Program-made: the position numbers and the translations under genes
Assembly (NCBI GenBank): GCA_902805545.1
Contig: CADCTD010000139.1
Location: 1 to 46,455 of the forward strand
From: an uncultured Craurococcus sp.
GTDB lineage: Bacteria > Pseudomonadota > Alphaproteobacteria > Acetobacterales > Acetobacteraceae
Direction: 5' to 3'
DNA length: 46,455 nucleotides
The notes under the pieces: generated by a model
Told to the model about the DNA's origin: nothing
Seen by the model: the letters and a program-made list of their open reading frames with translations, nothing else
The model's database searches: none
Shown here: in pieces, positions 43,928-46,455 of the stretch
Layout of the letters: each line of letters opens with the position of its first letter
Position numbering within the stretch: the stretch's first letter is position 1

Positions 43928-44332
43928 ATGCCGACCGTGTTCTTCCTCCTGGGGCCGGATGCCGATCCGCAGGATGCCGTGGCGATGGGCGAGCGCTGCG
44001 CGCTGGCGGCGGCGCGGGCGGGGCTCGGGCTCGATGTCCGCCGGACCGGGGATGAGGGGCGGCTGGTCGACTGGATCCAGGAGGCGCGCGGCGTGGCGGA
44101 TGGGCTGCTGCTGCAGGCGGCGGCGCTGACCGGCCGTTCCGTCGCGGTGCTGGATGCGCTGCTGCTCTTCGACGGGCCGGTGATCGAGCTCCATCCGCCT
44201 GGCTTCGACCGGGGCGGCCGGAGCCTGGCCGGACGGGCGGCGACGGCGGTGCTCGGCGGGCTCGGGGCGCGGGGCTGCGAGCTGGCGATCGGGGCGATGG
44301 CGCGGCTCATCGCCGAGGGGCGGCGGCGCTGA
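43928..44332 (+). CDS. Type II dehydroquinase-like protein with degenerate active site
   Basis: A 134-residue protein with the clear fold signature of AroQ-type 3-dehydroquinate dehydratase: EGRLVDWIQEARGVADGLLL, SVAVLDALLLFDGPVIELH and AVLGGLGARGCELAIGAMAR. However, the N-terminal lid with the catalytic Arg and Tyr (NLNLLG..YG in true enzymes) is missing. NPxAYTHTS is replaced by LQAAALTGRS, and HISN by HPPG, leaving only His89. It is therefore unlikely to make dehydroshikimate and may have a binding or new catalytic role. The ATG at 43928 is the best; an ATG at 43838 would give a leader with no homology. Divergent from the putA operon. Confidence 0.8.
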   Translation: MPTVFFLLGPDADPQDAVAMGERCALAAARAGLGLDVRRTGDEGRLVDWIQEARGVADGLLLQAAALTGRSVAVLDALLLFDGPVIELHPPGFDRGGRSLAGRAATAVLGGLGARGCELAIGAMARLIAEGRRR

Positions 44333-44410
44333 GGCGGCCTGGCGCCCTCGCTGGATCCCGGGGCTCCCGCGGGGCCAGGGTCGCCGGCACGCAGCGGATG
44401 CCAGCAGCCC

Positions 44411-44677
44411 TCAGCGCTGATCGAAGCCCTCGCCCTCCGGCAGGTCGGTGAAATCCTCGAGGATGCGGTCGACGCGGGCGGCGATGGGGCCGCGTCGGCA
44501 GGCAGTGAGCAGGGCCTGCACGGCGGGTTCCGGGCCGGCGATGATCGCCTCCACGCTGCCATCCGCGCGGTTGCGGACCCAGCCGGCGAGGCCGAGGCGG
44601 CGGGCCTCGCGGACCATCCAGGCGCGGTAGCCCACGCCCTGGACGCGGCCCTCGATGCGGAGGCGGCGGGCGTTCAC
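44411..44677 (-). CDS. Acylphosphatase
   Basis: An 88-residue protein that hydrolyses acyl phosphates such as acetyl phosphate or carbamoyl phosphate. The motif GRVQGVGYRAW carries catalytic Arg18, and GWVRNRADGSVEA carries Asn36; both are intact. The GTG start overlaps the stop of the ATP12 gene (GTGA), so it is translationally coupled and is the last gene of this small operon. The longer overlapping reading frame upstream is only the ATP12 gene out of frame. Confidence 0.92.
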   Translation of the reverse strand: MNARRLRIEGRVQGVGYRAWMVREARRLGLAGWVRNRADGSVEAIIAGPEPAVQALLTACRRGPIAARVDRILEDFTDLPEGEGFDQR

Positions 44678-45384
44678 GCGGGCCCCGCCAGGGCGAGCAG
44701 GCGGGCGACGATGGCGATCTCGCCGGCGATGCGGGTGCGGCGCTCGGCGGCCTCGCGGTCGAGGCCCCAGAACTCCTCCTGGAAGGTCTCGTCGAGGATG
44801 GCGAGGCGGTGCGCCTCCGCCGCGTCCAGCCGGCCTTCGAGCACGGCGAGGCCGAGCACCAGGCTGCCGAAGGCGGGGACCAGCACGCCGAGAGCGGCAA
44901 GCTCCACCGGGGTGCGGGCGGCGATGGCGGCGCGGAGGGCGGCGACCGAGGCGGGCTCCTGGCGGACCGGCATGATGCCGGCGGTGACGCGGAGCGGGGC
45001 GTCGTGGTGGAGGGCGGCCCAGTCGAGCAGGGGCTGCCATTCGGCGGCTTGGCGGGCGGCCAATTGCGGGTCCTCGGCGCGGTAGCAGAGCAGGTCGCTC
45101 TCGGCGTAGCGGGCGAGGCCGTCGATCATCGCCGCGGGGTCGGGGGCGATGCGCTCCTGCGCGGTGCCGACCAGGCGGGTGAGCGGCATGTCGTTCATGC
45201 TCATCTCGCCGCCACGGGCGCCGCCGCCGGCCGAGGCCCATTCCTCGGCGATGGCCTCTGCGAGCGGGGCGCGGTCGACCACCAGCGGGGCGCCGCCGGG
45301 CAGGCGCACCGGGCGTCCGTCGAGGCTCACGCCGAAGCCGCCGGGCTGGGGGGTGGTGGCGGCACTGTCCCAGAAACGCTTCAT
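44674..45384 (-). CDS. ATP12-family F1-ATPase assembly chaperone
   Basis: A 236-residue protein matching the ATP12 family of alphaproteobacteria and mitochondria, which in mitochondria binds the F1 alpha subunit during ATP synthase assembly. Visible marks are MKRFWDSAATTPQPGGFGVS, LDGRPVRLPGGAPLVV, the EEWASAGG region, the MPLTRLVGTAQERI block and AEWQPLLDWAALHHDAPLRV. It starts 1 base after the stop of the AsmA-like gene. The assembly role in bacteria is inferred from the mitochondrial homologue. Confidence 0.9.
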   Translation of the reverse strand: MKRFWDSAATTPQPGGFGVSLDGRPVRLPGGAPLVVDRAPLAEAIAEEWASAGGGARGGEMSMNDMPLTRLVGTAQERIAPDPAAMIDGLARYAESDLLCYRAEDPQLAARQAAEWQPLLDWAALHHDAPLRVTAGIMPVRQEPASVAALRAAIAARTPVELAALGVLVPAFGSLVLGLAVLEGRLDAAEAHRLAILDETFQEEFWGLDREAAERRTRIAGEIAIVARLLALAGPA

Positions 45385-45385
45385 G

Positions 45386-46455
45386 TCATCGTCCTCGGCC
45401 GAAGAGGCCGCGCAGCAACTCCTGCGCCGGGGCGGGCAACGCCTGGGCGGGAGCAGGGGTTTGAGCGGGAGGGGGCGGGGCGGCGGCCGGGGCCGGGCCG
45501 GGCTGGCCGCCGCGGGCGATGGCGAGCTGCGCCTCGCAATCCGGCAGGGCGGCGCTGCCGCCGCCGAGCGCGCCGGCGAGCGCCTGGAGGCTGCGGTCCG
45601 GCGAGTTCTGCAGCGAGAGGAAGGCGCCGAGCCCGCCGGCGATGGCGGCCTCCGGCGAGACGCCGATGCGCGGCGCGCGCATGGTGCCGGCGATGTTGAC
45701 CGGCGCCCGCAGCTCGATCCCGCCGAGGCGGAGATCGGGCAGGAGGCGGAAGGCGAGCGCCTCGGTCTTGAGGTTGGCGCCGCCCTCACCGCCCAGCCGG
45801 CCGAGGGCGGTGTCGAGCAGCAGGGCGCGAGACTGCGCCATGCCGTCCTCCAGCTGGAAGCGGAGGGCGAGGCAGCGGAGCGCGATGTCGCGCCCGGCCG
45901 TGCCGGCGGGGAGCAGGCGGCGGAGCTCGGCGGGGAGCTTCTCGATCAGGCTGCCGGAGAGGGTGCCGCGCACCACGGAGAGTCCGAGATGGCCATGCGT
46001 GCTGCCGGCGACGGCGCGGAGGTCGGTGCCCTGGCCGCGCAGGTCGGCATCGAGGCCGAGCGTGCCGGTCGCCAGGGGGGCAGATTGCGGCGGGGCCTGG
46101 CCGAGCGCCGCCAGCAGCGGGGCGAGGTCAAGGCCCGGGGATTGCGCGGCGAGCTGCACGGTGGGCGGGGTGGTGGTGAGGTCGGCGGCGGCGCGGAGGG
46201 TGACGGGACCGCCCGGCAGCTGCGCGGCGAAGGGGTCGAGCCGGGCGCGGCCATCCTGGATCAGCAGATGCGCCTGCACCTGCTGGAGGGTGACGCCCTG
46301 GGCGTGGAGGCTGCCGACCTGCCAGCGGAGGTCGCCGTCGACGATGCGGAGCGCCTCGAGCGGCAGCTTGGCATCGGGGATGACGCGGCGATCGGGCGGC
46401 GGAGGCGGCGCGGCGGGGGTGGCGGCCGCGGGGGCGGCAGGGGGCGGGCGGGACG
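45386..46455 (-). CDS. AsmA-like protein, C-terminal part (5' end outside window)
   Basis: At least 356 residues, open to the window edge. It begins with a Pro/Ala-rich linker, then LPLEALRIVDGDLRWQVGSL and repeated beta strands (RLDPFAAQLPGGPVTLRAAA) typical of the AsmA C-terminal domain. Later come HGHLGLSVVRGTLSGSLIEK and LRCLALRFQLEDGMAQ. The last 60 residues are Pro/Ala-rich. AsmA-like proteins sit in the inner membrane with a long periplasmic part and are linked to phospholipid transport to the outer membrane. The N-terminal membrane anchor must be outside the window. Confidence 0.85.
   Translation of the reverse strand, partial: SRPPPAAPAAATPAAPPPPPDRRVIPDAKLPLEALRIVDGDLRWQVGSLHAQGVTLQQVQAHLLIQDGRARLDPFAAQLPGGPVTLRAAADLTTTPPTVQLAAQSPGLDLAPLLAALGQAPPQSAPLATGTLGLDADLRGQGTDLRAVAGSTHGHLGLSVVRGTLSGSLIEKLPAELRRLLPAGTAGRDIALRCLALRFQLEDGMAQSRALLLDTALGRLGGEGGANLKTEALAFRLLPDLRLGGIELRAPVNIAGTMRAPRIGVSPEAAIAGGLGAFLSLQNSPDRSLQALAGALGGGSAALPDCEAQLAIARGGQPGPAPAAAPPPPAQTPAPAQALPAPAQELLRGLFGRGR

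Noticed and set aside
44333-44410. Imperfect inverted repeat after the dehydroquinase-like gene (CCTGG..CCAGG) as terminator
   Set aside because: The arms are short and interrupted and no T run follows; not distinguishable from chance in this GC content.
1-46455. CRISPR arrays, insertion sequences, integrases, phage genes or att sites
   Set aside because: No regularly spaced direct repeats, transposase motifs or flanking inverted repeats were seen.

Overview
The window looks like chromosomal DNA of a high-GC alphaproteobacterium. The best guess is Acetobacteraceae (Roseomonas-like), inferred from the very GC-rich third codon positions, the tandem twin-arginine peptide-type binding proteins and an ATP12-family assembly chaperone. 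No tRNA, rRNA, CRISPR array, insertion sequence or integrase was recognised. Nothing in base composition clearly marks a recently acquired island.

Region 1 (1-13059, all minus strand) is a peptide-type ABC importer locus. In transcription order it holds a soluble GAF-domain histidine kinase, six consecutive family-5 solute-binding proteins with twin-arginine signals (each about 525 aa and clearly paralogous), two permeases (DppB/DppC type) and the first six codons of what is probably the ATPase. Six binding proteins for one permease pair suggests one membrane channel served by many receptors.

Region 2 (13245-33205, mixed strands) is an exopolysaccharide locus of Wzx/Wzy type. It holds a GtrA-like flippase, a polyprenyl-phosphate sugar-1-phosphate transferase, a GtrB-like GT2 with two C-terminal membrane helices, a second GT2, a WecG/TagA GT, an outer-membrane beta-barrel protein, a type I secretion ATPase and adaptor between two small unknown genes, a GH5 glycosidase, two membrane acyltransferases around a Wzy-like polymerase, GalE, a Wzc-type tyrosine autokinase and a Wza-like lipoprotein. 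No Wzx flippase and no TolC are present, so the pathway must be completed elsewhere. The mix of Wza/Wzc/Wzy with a type I exporter recalls the sphingan (gellan-type) clusters.

Region 3 (33339-36292) is a murein group: a MepA endopeptidase facing an L,D-transpeptidase and a DUF882/M15-like peptidase whose reading frames overlap. It is followed by a VOC/glyoxalase-like gene broken by a one-base shift in a C run.

Region 4 (36845-44332) is metabolic. It holds a class III aminotransferase of the glutamate-1-semialdehyde aminomutase type, an SDR, a bifunctional PutA translationally coupled to a cog1228 amidohydrolase (possibly a prolidase that feeds it), and a divergent small protein that resembles type II dehydroquinase but has lost much of the active site.

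Region 5 (44411-46455, minus) is an AsmA-like gene (5' end outside the window), an ATP12 chaperone and an acylphosphatase in a tightly packed operon. Starts were chosen from Shine-Dalgarno-like sequence, stop-start overlaps and signal peptides. All functional calls rest on motif recognition, without database searches.
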